This document shows, piece after piece, positions 48,525 to 59,293 of a stretch of 64,000 nt of DNA. The position numbers and the translations under genes are program-made. Position 1 is the first letter of the stretch; every line of letters begins with the position of its first letter. Source of the stretch: Phlyctochytrium arcticum (lineage: Eukaryota; Chytridiomycota; Chytridiomycetes; Chytridiales; Chytridiaceae); the NCBI GenBank assembly GCA_025602905.1, contig JAHLKI010000016.1, positions 372,001 through 436,000 of the forward strand, read 5' to 3'. The notes below the pieces were generated by a model. That model was given only the letters and a program-made list of their open reading frames with translations. It had not been told where the DNA came from and did no database searches.

Positions 48525-50036
48525 CTAGTAAGGGATAGGGCCGAATTGGTAAGACTCTGCCGCAGAAGCTGGGGTTGTTGGCGACATCATTGGCATCCCG
48601 TAGTGCATGTTCATGGCGTGGTGCTGTTGCATGAAGTAGGGGTGGCCAGCTCCAGCAGCAAGGGCCTCGAGCTTCTTGTCGCAACCCCATTTCACTACAT
48701 GGCGGTTGAGTGCGTCGTGACGAGAGAAAACCTTGCCACAAGCTGGGCATTTGAAGGGCCGAATGCCGAGGTGGATGCGGGTGTGTCGCTTGAGATCGTG
48801 CTTGCGAGAAAAGGAAGCCGGGCACATTTCGCAGTGGAAGGGCTTGGGGTGCAGTGAGTTAGTGGTCCGGTTTGATGATGAGCGAACAGGTGCAATGGTG
48901 GTGGGAAGCGTGGCAGGCAGAAGGCGATCATTGTACACGGCGGCCAGGTTGGAGAGGGCCAGGCTGCTTGGGCGAGAGGTGTGGTCATGATGGAGAGGGG
49001 ATGATGGACCGCAAGGTGCCGAAGATGGAGCGTGGCACATAATGTTGGATGTGACAATGGGAGGAGGAAGACCTTGCTGAGGGCGAGCTGGGGTGAATGC
49101 ATTCTCCATCACAAACAACTGATCCGCTGGGATCCCGCGTAGTGCCTTGGCCTTGGCCTGAGTTGCCTTGATGGTAGACTTGCGTGGGGCCTTGACGTCG
49201 ATGGAGAGGTGCGAAAGCGATGACGACGCGTCAGAGTCCTCGCTAGCCGATGAAGTAGGGCTGTGAATGAAGCTAGCGACCGAGGAAGGGATTATGGAGT
49301 CCTGAGCGCAGTCTTCGACCTTGACCTTGTCATCCACAACCTTGCTGTTGCCTGAGTTGGGTGATGGAGGTGGTGTTTGGAGTTGGCGGGGTTCAGACTC
49401 GGGTGTGGGAGATTGTGATGATGATGATGATGATTGGCACTCGGAAGCTGGGGGCGAACGCGTGGTGAAGTAGCTGGCTCGCTCGTAGTTTGGTGTGGGG
49501 AGGTAGGCACCGAGCATGGCATGGTGGGAACCGTTGGGGAAGAGCATGCGGTCAAAGTCGCTGTGTTGATGCTGGTCAACCTCTTGGGGTTGGTGATGAT
49601 GCATCGGGTGCTGGTGATATTGATGATGGGGTATGTAGGATGGTACAGGTGATACGGATGCCCATTGACCTTCATTGCTGACGACAGAGCCACTGTTGCC
49701 AACGAAAACGCCAGTAAGGTAAGACATGTCGCTCTCTTCATGGTTGACTTGATTCTTGACGTTCATTTGATCCAGAGTTTCATAGCACCATATTTCACTG
49801 CCGTCCGATGCTGATGAGCTGAATTCGGCTGCTGGGCTGGTCAGTGGTGAGGATGGCTCTTCCCCCGAGTATATGGTGGGATATGTGTGCATGGGGTGAG
49901 TGATGACGGGGGAAATGTATTCGGGTGTGTTGGGGAGTGCATCCGGGCCGGCCGGTGAGGAAGAGTAGTCGGAAGGCATGTCGCCAAAGTGCATCATGCC
50001 GCCAAACAGCTGCAGATCAGGAGCTTCCATAGTCAT
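48525..50036 (-). CDS. C2H2 zinc-finger transcription factor, two fingers
   Basis: An intronless frame of 503 residues starts MTMEAPDLQLFGGMMHFGDM at 50036 (the frame is open further upstream but has no in-frame ATG). The N-terminal 380 residues are low complexity: His/Gln-rich (HHQYHQHPMHHHQPQEVDQH), Ser-rich and Pro-rich, as in fungal activators. Two adjacent C2H2 fingers near the C-terminus read FHCEMCPASFSRKHDLKRH and FKCPACGKVFSRHDALNRH; the linker HTRIHLGIRP is close to TGERP type. After the second finger VVKWGC provides a Cys in place of the usual last His, a variant seen in fungal stress/nutrient regulators. The protein should bind DNA in the nucleus; the target is unknown. It is the only regulator gene in the window and sits beside the long gene-poor interval. 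Confidence 0.85.
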   Translation of the reverse strand: MTMEAPDLQLFGGMMHFGDMPSDYSSSPAGPDALPNTPEYISPVITHPMHTYPTIYSGEEPSSPLTSPAAEFSSSASDGSEIWCYETLDQMNVKNQVNHEESDMSYLTGVFVGNSGSVVSNEGQWASVSPVPSYIPHHQYHQHPMHHHQPQEVDQHQHSDFDRMLFPNGSHHAMLGAYLPTPNYERASYFTTRSPPASECQSSSSSSQSPTPESEPRQLQTPPPSPNSGNSKVVDDKVKVEDCAQDSIIPSSVASFIHSPTSSASEDSDASSSLSHLSIDVKAPRKSTIKATQAKAKALRGIPADQLFVMENAFTPARPQQGLPPPIVTSNIMCHAPSSAPCGPSSPLHHDHTSRPSSLALSNLAAVYNDRLLPATLPTTIAPVRSSSNRTTNSLHPKPFHCEMCPASFSRKHDLKRHTRIHLGIRPFKCPACGKVFSRHDALNRHVVKWGCDKKLEALAAGAGHPYFMQQHHAMNMHYGMPMMSPTTPASAAESYQFGPIPY

Positions 50037-50125
50037 GATGGCGAAGGTATGTGGAGAGTGGTGATGATGTTGGAGAGGAGAATGTGGGGGTGCCAACGAC
50101 GGGGTTGATGAAACTGGGGCGAAGG

Positions 50126-50135
50126 AATATATATG
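50126..50135 (-). promoter_or_regulatory. Possible TATA element of the C2H2 gene
   Basis: The sequence AATATATATG lies about 90-100 bp upstream of the chosen ATG (50036). It is the only TATA-like element close by and would give a 5' UTR of about 60 nt. Weak evidence. Confidence 0.3.
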
Positions 50136-51298
50136 TGTCGAAGGCCTGGTTGGGAAATAACAATACAAGAGTCCTTGAGTAACGTGGACGTGTTGAGTTG
50201 TTGTTTCTGGGTTCACGAAAGGCAAGCGCGCGACGTGGCTTTCCGTGAGATAAAATGGATCACACAACACTTTAGGGGGGAGATAAGCGGGATTGTTGGC
50301 GGTTGCCTCGCTTGAAGCGGAGTGGTTGGGTCAAAGGCTTCTTGTGTGACTGGAAGGTCCGACAACGACGATATCGCTGGACGTGGGTCGACAAGAAGGG
50401 CGTTGAAACTTGGGTGGATGAGGAAGACCCCCAAGCAACAAGAAGCAAGTGATGACACGGGAGGTCGCGCGGAACAGTCGATGTGGAAGGTAGACACACA
50501 GAGAGCGAGACAGACACTGTCTTTGCTGGCAGGGAAAAGAGCAAGAGGAAAGAGACACGGCGATGAATGTCTCTATTATTCAAGCAAGCGGGGTTGCAAG
50601 ACTGCTGAGTTCAGGAAAAGAGTTTCTGGGAAAGCTGGTTTTTGGGGCAAAACCAAATGGTAGGAGAATCGAGGGGGATGTGCAAGAGCAGGGCTTCTTA
50701 AAGGCCCGGAAACCACATTTAGGAAGTATGTGCACACAATGTCGGAGGTTGTGTGTCCTCCCTCGCGTATGAGCCTAAACCAATGGTCAATACGACGGGT
50801 AGTAAGAATTATCGCGGAGGATTTTGCGTTGAGGCTGCGTGCATGCACAACGCATTGTCCACATTGGCTCCGGAGTTGGGAGGCGACCGCCGGGATGGTG
50901 GGTGTGGGTGGAGGAATACCCAGGAAACCAGCCGAATCTGTACTCGCACAGATCAGGCAAAAACTAGGCGATCCGCGTGTACGATACACTCTGCGAGCTC
51001 GCGTGCGCGACAACAGCGCGCATCCCATCGCGCGAGCCTCCGTTCCGGCCTCTCGCAGCCGTGGTCTCGGGTCTGGCCAGCGACGCCCCTGTGTGCCTTC
51101 ACTGCCTTGGACAGCGCCCAAAGGTCTCCCCCATCAATCTCGCCAAAGCGGTAAGTGCAGCTTGGAATCTGGACCAAAAAAATCGGAACTGGAAAATCAG
51201 CCTGCCATCATCACGGGCGACGGGCACCATCAACTGTTAACTGGAATAAACCTGCATCACCCACAACTCGAAAAGCCCCCTGCAACACTTTTTTCGTA

Positions 51299-54200
51299 TA
51301 CTCGAGTACTACGAAAGGTTTTCCTCAAATGTCCTGATGGGGTCGTGGCGGTGATGGGTTGTGCATGTATTTTTTCCAGATACTGGGGTTCCGAGATGGC
51401 GACCTTCACAGGCTTCACTTGATTTTGGATGTACTCGAGTACGCGGTTGGTAGCTTCGTCGGACTATCTCATATCATTTCACGAATTCAGAATGAGGTGG
51501 CCGATGTGGTTATCAATCAGGAAGGCTCTGGCATCTCGTCTGACGCATTTGGACGATTGGCAGCAAAAAACAACGTTGCGGAGTTCCAAAATAACGATGC
51601 TCGCGTTTAAAAAACGCTTCAATAAGTTTGTGTGTATGATACATTAAGCTTACTGCTAAAACGGCGTTTCAAACAATGATAACTTTGCAAGCCTCGTCGG
51701 GCATAAACATCATCCAAAGGACCAAATCAAATTAAATGGGTGCTCCCTGAACACAACTTATATGAAGTCGATGGAAAAGTCTACCGGGTTTCAGATTCCG
51801 ACATCAGACTTGGACGGACATCTGGACATCAGATGGTCACTTCCTCAGCCGAGTGAGCAAGGCAAGAGACATACCTCTCGAGCCTCTCTCAGCAGCTTCT
51901 TCCCGCCTCGCGTGCTTGCCCAGACTCTGACTCTTTCAACCAAACAAAAGGAAGGAAAAGTCCGATAAATATGTTTGACCCTGAAACACACATCCCTTGA
52001 CGCAAAGAAAAAGCAGCCATGGACTCCGACGACATGGGAGCCTCCCAGTGGATAAACAGGAATACTTGCAAGCCTCATGTTATGGCCCGCCATATCTTTT
52101 CTCGAGAAAACTTTCATCCCTAAAAAGATTTTTGTTTGGAAAGCAATGCTGTGACATAAAAACCGGCCAAGGCTCCGTTGCTTTCAGTTTTTTTCAACCC
52201 AATATGATCCCGTTCATTCATGTATCCGCAGCAACGACAACACAGCTGCTTTGATGTGACCCCACCCACTTCATGTTACAGAAAAAAGGAAGCTCGGCTT
52301 TGGTGCTTTGTTTTCAAACAGGGTTTGCATATTCCAGATGCACGTACAGACTTTGCTCGAGTATTGTTGTGATTCTTGTGAATTTTCATGACATTACCAG
52401 GCATCCAAGCATTTTTCCTCCCGATCTACTACGATACCATCAGGTAACATTTTCATTTGAAGGATGCGGGACATGGCTACTGCCACTGGCGAAGCCTAGA
52501 AGTATCGGGTGAAAAAAAATGCACATCTTGTGTCTCGGAAACATTGAGAAAGTGGATTCCCTACCATTCCTGAATATGAGGAAGCCTTGACGGAAAACAA
52601 GTTGCTGGTAGTGCCACGATTTTGGCTCCGATGGCTAAAGTAATCTGGTGCAACGTGACCGGGTGTATATGGTTGGTTGGGCTGGTTGGGCTCTGCTCTG
52701 GGAATCTGGGACGGCGCTGGCAATTGACAGGTTTCCGGCAGATCAGTTCTATGGGGACGCCCAGAATTATCAGCAACGGCTCTGCCGATACGATCGCTAT
52801 TTTAGACTCTATGGAAATCAGAACAGATCCATTCAGAGTTGCCAATCGAACACACAACCCATTTAGAGCATATTTTTTTACCTCTGAGTATAAAAACACC
52901 CCGGCGTTGGTTTGACTTTGACCTTCCGCTTCAAAAATTGTTGACGTGTGCAATTCATACTCGAGTACATCGGCGTCACATCGCTATGGCCAATAAACAT
53001 TTGCACATGAGAGCCGTGCGACGGATATAGTTCGTGCCAACACTTTTTTTTTGTTTCAAAGGTATTCAATCGACTGGGATGGAGTACTTATCGACATTTT
53101 TTCTGGCGGTAAATGTTGACTTGCTCGAGTCCTGGGGTACCGCCAGCAATCTGTGCGAGGTTCTATTCGGAGGTGTTGCGCTCAAGAAGAGGATGGATGG
53201 CGGTATGCTTTCCTGGGTACACTTTTCATCCATGAACAACCCGTCGTCTTTGGAGTGTGTCGGGAACCGGCATTCACAATCGATCTCCTTCGAGTACTGG
53301 TACGCCGGCGATGCAGCCGACGAATTGGATGGAAGTGGGGCTTGCACATGCTTCATCAAACGAGGCGTTCAACTGTCCATGCATTGGTCACATCCCGCCA
53401 TAGAGAGTGTTTCACTTCATTCTCGAGTACCGGTACTTCGAGTACCTTCTCTGAAGATCTCTGGCGTCTATTACTACTGGTATACGAGTAGCAATGCGGA
53501 TTAGTGCGATCAGTCAACAACAAGTTCTATGCCATTACTCGAATACGAGTATCATATACTCGAGTACTAGTTTAGTAAGTCTCCATTATCTCAATGATGC
53601 TTGTATCATATACTCGAGTACGGAACATCATTTTGGACATTTCGAGTGGGGAGTGGGGGTGGGGCGCTCCAGGCGGGACCGCCGGGTGCTGCGATGAACA
53701 CCTCACGCCGTTGTGAATGTTCCGAACACCGGCAATGTCATCCAGAGCCAATTGGGGAAAAGATATCTCACCCATAACAAGACACCATTTTTTCCTTCTC
53801 CGTTCCCAGTTCACAGAAGATACGACATCAGAATCTTGAAAAGTGTGCGTTTCTTGTGGTGACTCCGCTCAGAACTCCGACTTGGGTCCCGCGGGCAGGC
53901 AGGGCAACATCAGGGCAAGCCCGGGGCACAGCCGGGGCAAGCGACCTTCATTTACCAAATACATCAAATGTGTTTGTTTTCCAACATGTTTTTTTTCTTG
54001 TACTGTGTGTCGCGCAGACCATCAAAGATCCTTGTTGCAACGAGTTGCAACGCTCTGACTGGATGGAGAGAAAACTATTCTCCATTACGTCCTCAACTGC
54101 TTACAACGTTAAGTCTCTCTCTGATCTACCTTTGAAGCGGTTGGAGTTTGCCCCTGTTCAAAAGTCTGACAAAAGATCCCAATCGGAAACATTGTGGTTT

Positions 54201-54532
54201 AAATCGTAGATCCACCAGCTTGTGTTTTTGGTATATGGGCTTATATATACGAGAATATCCAGTGCTATATCGTCATTTCCGGGCTCCTACCGGTACTTTG
54301 AACGGCCTGGGAATCCGGGTGGGACAGTGTTTACTTTCCGGGAGCCAAGCAATGGCAACCATTTGGTCCATTTCTGCATATCGAGTATACACACTGCCGA
54401 AGTGGAAATTACACGACGGGCGTCGATGGACATGCATGCACCAACGATGCGGATATACCACACATTTGAAAGCAGCCGTCGCAGCCGATCGATCATGCAT
54501 GCTATCAAAAACACTCAGAACGTACTCGAGTA
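51299..54532. repeat. Dispersed palindrome cluster TACTCGAGTA
   Basis: Six perfect copies occur at 51299, 51432, 52958, 53557, 53611 and 54523 (each 10 bp). All six extend to TACTCGAGTAC, and those at 51432 and 54523 are the 12-bp palindrome GTACTCGAGTAC. The copies at 53557 and 53611 share a longer flank (GTATCATATACTCGAGTAC). Near-copies or half sites are at about 52355, 53121, 53288, 53421-53445 (CGAGTACCGGTACTTCG) and 53536. Orientation is symmetrical, as expected for a dimer-binding site. Confidence 0.9.
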
Positions 54533-54920
54533 CACAGGATCCCTCCCGGCACTTCTCCGGAGACGTTAATATCATATCAGGTAAGAGTACTGGATCATAC
54601 AAGAGTGTGTCAGAAGCATACGTGTCCGGTACGAGTATTCACTTTCAAAGCTCCCACGTCGTGCTCGGTCGTACATCTGGTCGAGAAATAGTTGCGCGAA
54701 AATGCAGACATGATACATACGTTGGTGGGAATTGGGCTTCTGTATATCAAGATGCATGCATACATGTGCGATAGAGAGAGAGGACTCGAGAGACATCAAG
54801 ATCACTACCGACTTTTCTCCCTGTTAGTGTTTCAACCAGTATGAAATGTTACACCAGCGCTTGCCAAAAACGAGAATGGAACAATGGTGGGCAGCAGATC
54901 CATGCGATGGGATGCATGCA
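54431..54920. repeat. Four ATGCATGC sites within 490 bp
   Basis: CATGCATGCA at 54431, CATGCATGC at 54494, ATGCATGCA at 54752 and ATGCATGCA at 54912. The 8-mer ATGCATGC is palindrome-like and would be expected about once in the 64-kb window. The sites sit at the MYND-gene end of the gene-poor interval. Confidence 0.7.
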
Positions 54921-55952
54921 TTCCGTGATTGTACCCAATCAAAACTGTCAGACACGCTGCCTCTGTCAATGCCTCTACTGTATCCTCATACTTTGACCGA
55001 AATAGTTTCCCATATCAATGGCATGCGTTTATTCGGTGATCGCCGTGAATCAGTAACTGTTTTCAAAACTGTCGTGAATTTTCAATTTTGGCACTATCAA
55101 TGCCACTCCGGTAATGTACTTGAATGACAAGCGTAAAATGACCTTCCGATTCAACTTACCCATGAGCGTCATACAATGATAGTAATATGTTGATCAATAA
55201 TGCACTAGACGAATGGAGCCCTCCTGGATCCTGGAGCCCTTCCTGGCCCTTCCTTCCATAAAGATTATAGGCAAAAGCTGAACCTCTTAAGATTTCGGGT
55301 TGTGTAACCCGGCTGCTGATCTGTCACTGAGTGCGAACTGTGAGATGGTGCACCAGTTGACAGTTGTTTTGGAAATTAACGAAATTTCGGTTTTACCTCC
55401 GCATTAGCTTAGGTTCCTTCGCAACAGATCGACATTCGTGCGTTGTTAAGCTACACATATATGGAAAGGACTTCTATATAGATCTACAGGGGTGACTAGA
55501 AAAAAATCGTTTCCAACCCATCACTTCATGATCTAGAATTGGGGATGGAAAAGGGATGACTCTCTGATCTGGTGATACTCCGGTTTCTGCCGGTTCTATC
55601 CGTTGTTACATGTACGGCAACTAGCGAATTTTTTCCTGACTATGAACGTAATGCAGAATGTAATGGTCAGACTCATAAGGTTCGGGTTGTCGAGGGTTTC
55701 TTCTCGTTTTCCGCTTGTCTTATTCAGCGCACATCCTGACTACGAGTAGGCTTTCAAGTTCAGCGCATCTGCGCGCGCAGCAGATTGCTCAGATTCTGTA
55801 TTAAAGGAAAGTTATACAATTCTAATCTATTATGCAAAATCTCTATTTATTAAATTTGTGTTCAGTGATGCAGACTTTCAAAGCTTTCTCCAAATTGTTT
55901 GTCAGTTCGGTATTTTTGGTTGGGGTCGAGGTGTCAGAATAAATCATGTAGA

Positions 55953-58837
55953 CTATGATGGCGTATGTTTTGCGGCAATCAGTTCATAACCTCGATCGCA
56001 GATTGTAATCACAGAGCCAGCGTGAGGACCGCTTTTAATTGGAAACCGTTTCTTTTCGACAGCCGCGCGAGCATCAGAAGGTCGGTAGTACTGCACTCTA
56101 GCTGTCGTCTATAAAGGCACGCGTCAGCTTCGATATCAATTGCGCCAGCAAGCAGAGTCACGTTTTTACTTACCTCTCCCTTTACATATTCAAGATATTT
56201 TATTCCACCCACTACGATCAATGCTTTTCGGATATCCGGAACGTCCATGCCCTTAGGGATATCAACTGCTGATACGATTTCCGGAAACCGTTCCGTAAAC
56301 TCTTTTCGCACTTGGTTAAAGGTAAGAAAGCGCGGGGCTTGCAAGAATTCTTCTTTGAGGAAAAAGGGGACATCCGGGGACGCCGAGACTGGTAGGGAGG
56401 GCATGTCTGACAAATGATTGAATTTGATGTATGCAGGTTGTGAGGGGGTTTGGTTTGATGGTGATGGAGGAACCTTGGAGGATGAGGATGGGATAGTGCT
56501 CGTCTTTTTAGTGTCATCTGCTTTGCTCTTGGGGACCTCCTTTGCGGGCAAAAGTGGAGGTGCGCTTTTCTTTCTGCCATTATCGGCCTTTTGGGGAGAT
56601 TTATCCCTGTCGGACATGTACTCCGGGGAATAAAACTCCAACTCCGGGGTAATTTTGGCCAGTTCAGTGGCATAATAACGGTCTGGAAGGGCAGCAACTG
56701 CCTCATCGAATTCTTTGAATTCCGCGGGTACTGGCTTTTTGACCGCTCCCCAATTAGCCTTGGCCGCCATTGCGCACCAAATACGGTGCTCAGTCTTCCA
56801 GTGCTTGCTCTGGCAGATCCGGTTACAGTATTTGACCTGCCGGCATCTGGTACAAGAGCCAAGTTCTTTGGGTTTGATTATACCGCAGTATGAGCAGCGA
56901 CGCTCAGTTGTCCGTGCATCGCACGAAGCTGTTTCGGCCCAACACATTGAGACGGGCCTGCGCATGGCGAGACGTAAGCGCGTATGCAGGATTTTGTGAT
57001 GGTACCCGTAACAGTCTCCGGTGGGAACGATACCGGCCCGCTGAGAGCTCTTGCCAGAGTTGCCTTTGTTGGACGACGCGCCGCTCTGCTGCTCCTGGCA
57101 ATACACCCAAGGGTTTAGATCCTGGTCAATACACAGGTCCACGTAAATTTCCCCTTCCCCGCGCTTCGTAGTCTGCAGCCTGTTTCCACGCGATGATTGA
57201 GAGGTAGGATCTCCTGATCTTTTCCTGTCTTTCAGCGCCTTCTGATTCTCCTGAAGTGCTTGAGCCGCCCTGATAGATTCCAGCTGTTTAGCAAAGACGG
57301 CTCCACGATGCCGATCGCTACGCGGTGGAGCGTCCGGTGACGGCGCCGATGATGTACTAGGAGGAGCCTGACCATTGCCACCGTTTTTGGCGGGTCGAAA
57401 TTGTCCAAAAACGCCGTCAGCATGAATGATTGTACTTGCATCAAAACAGGCACCTCGATACCTAGAATTCGCACTTATTAATCAAGCTTCTATTCTTATG
57501 CTAGCAACTTGAGACACAAAGCGAAACTTACACAAAGGGTCCGTGCAGTACCATCTGATCATCCAAATACGACCCTTTCAAAAGCTTTAATTTGTTCCCG
57601 ATCCGCGTCCCGTCTTCAAACCTATGTAGCACTGATGATTTCGGGGACATCGTGGGCAATACGTTGACGGGTACAAAGTTGATACACTGTCTGCGTGGCG
57701 ATGAAGCGTGGGGTTGCTTTCGAGTCATGAATGCTTCATCAATATCGGTAGTAGAAGCAACAAAAGGGCTGCCCGGTGTAGTCTGTTCGACGGCTGGTGC
57801 GAGATCGGGAACCGGGCAAGTCGCGTCCCACATTTCCGTGTCCCAAAGTTGCGTTGGGGCGGCCACAACTTGAATGCCGACAATAATGATGCCCTCAACT
57901 CTTACCGCTACGCCGTAATCGCCCTGATTGGTTTGGTATGTCAGGCTATGTACTTACGAATCAAGTTATCTGAAAATCACACGTCCTTCGCTCACCTTGA
58001 TACGTCTGTACCTGCAGCTACCAGTGAGGACAATGCCATTGCCGAGCGTAAAAGTGTCCAGTCTCGGAACTTCTGTCCATGTTATTGTCATGGCCAGTCC
58101 TGGCTCCATTCCGACAAATGCTTCAGGGTGCGAGTATCTGTTCACGCGTCAATAAAAAACCCCATTGACCAGGAGGTGTGCGCATTTGCCCCCCACCTGC
58201 TAATCTGATGTGATCCCTCCATTGTATTTGCAGTATGCATAAAACGGCACGGAAACACTGGATCCACCTCTCGCTGACATGCATGCTGTTCTTTCAATAG
58301 TGCAAACAAATTAGGTTGTGATGGCGAGTCGGGCTCTCTCGCAGTTTTATTGCTCGATATTACTGGCTGACACAGAATGTTGGGGTAAGTTGGCTGTCTA
58401 AATGACGGGGAAGATGGTCTTGATGAGGGCTGGGATTTGCCATTGGTAGAGTACCCATCACTTGTGGGGGTGGAACGTCGAAGTGAGGACGGGACAAAGG
58501 AGGATTTGGCAGATGTTTTGGGCGCCGGCGCCGTTGAAAAGTTGAACGAAAATGGTGGAGGGGCGGGAGATGAGCGCGGAAACCCGCTTTTTGATGATGA
58601 GAAAAGCGATGCGGCACCCCCCTTGACCTCTGTCCATTTTATGGGACTTGTAGATGCCTTTTTCTGTTTGCCTTTGGGGTTGGATGCAAAGTCGAGAAAC
58701 TTGATGGGGTCCGCTTGCCGATTTTGAGAGGAACTGGGATTGCCCGGATCTGGCTCAGCGTCGTTAGATGAAACCGGTGGTAAGTTGACTTCGGAGTGAT
58801 CATGTTTATGACCCATTCCCGAATTCTGATTTCCCAT
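55953..58837 (-). CDS. Large MYND zinc-finger protein of unknown function
   Basis: Five exons (58837-58197, 58137-57996, 57923-57532, 57461-56174, 56108-55953) give 872 residues. The first ~210 residues are disordered (Pro/Ser-rich). The middle part looks beta-rich and ordered: FVGMEPGLAMTITWTEVPRL, YGVAVRVEGIIIVGIQVVAA and KLLKGSYLDDQMVLHGPFVY. A MYND finger near 620 has CSYCG, CTRCRQVKYCNRICQSKHW and HRIWC, with all eight ligands. The last exon gives RVQYYRPSDARAAVEKKRFP and ends ELIAAKHTPS. MYND domains bind proline-rich peptides of partner proteins (family knowledge). That the disordered part and the MYND part form one gene is inferred from continuous frames over four junctions; two adjacent genes remain possible. 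The function is not evident. Confidence 0.68.
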
Positions 58838-59293
58838 TGAACTCCGCAATTGTATGGTACAACTCCTGCCGCCAAATCCAATCCTGGAAGAAGCTTGTTG
58901 GCCGACGAATCACCACCGATTGGCATCTTCACATTGGATTTGGGGGTTATTTTGAGTTTTACGACCCAGCTCGGGCCAAAAGTGCACCAAACCCGAAAAA
59001 CGCGTGCGAGACAACGTTAATCTTGTTTGCAATACGCGTTCATTTGCTTGACGCGTAAGCTTTCAGGCTCAGATTTATCGGAAACACACACAAGTATATT
59101 TCAAATTATCCAAGAACCAGATCTCTTGTTTGAAGAAGCGAGAAAAGCGATGGTATTCCATAGACCATGAAATATAATAAGATAATGTGAGGTATGCACA
59201 AAGGTACAAATCAGTAAAAAGATGACGGAAGGTAAGGTAGCGGCAGTTTTCCCTGTATATCATTACAAAATACAGAGTTTGGGATTAAAGTTC
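58838..59293. other. Intergenic between MYND gene and eRF1
   Basis: About 455 bp upstream of the MYND start and downstream of the eRF1 stop (both on minus). It should hold the MYND promoter and eRF1 3' UTR. An alternative ATG on the minus strand at 58932 opens a different frame that overlaps the MYND start; I judge it a shadow. Confidence 0.4.

Larger units (their letters stand above)
50271..55952. other. Gene-poor interval of about 5.7 kb
   Basis: No frame here shows recognisable protein features, and the longest (plus strand 54148-54774; minus strand 50576-51121) look like chance or low-complexity sequence. In the rest of the window the gap between genes is normally under 0.7 kb, so this is by far the largest gap. 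It contains six of the eight perfect TACTCGAGTA palindromes, four ATGCATGC sites within 490 bp, and a GC-rich patch (50930-51130). There is no transposase, reverse transcriptase, terminal repeat or tRNA that I can see. It may be the upstream control region of the C2H2 gene, a decayed element, or a non-coding RNA locus. Confidence 0.6.

Noticed and set aside
50576..51121. Minus-strand frame of 181 residues upstream of the C2H2 gene
   Set aside because: Arg-rich, biased composition driven by local GC-rich palindromic sequence; no domain, no good start context.
53880..53945. Repeated GGGCAA/GGGGCA units
   Set aside because: Short and irregular, with no fixed period; insufficient to call a repeat array or CRISPR.
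54148..54774. Plus-strand frame of 208 residues in the gene-poor interval
   Set aside because: No recognisable motif, overlaps the ATGCATGC and TACTCGAGTA sites, and overlaps frames of similar length on other strands; probably chance.
58639..58932. Alternative minus-strand start overlapping the MYND gene
   Set aside because: Its frame stops at 58639 and joining it to the MYND frame needs a 35-nt intron, shorter than any other here; start 58837 is simpler.
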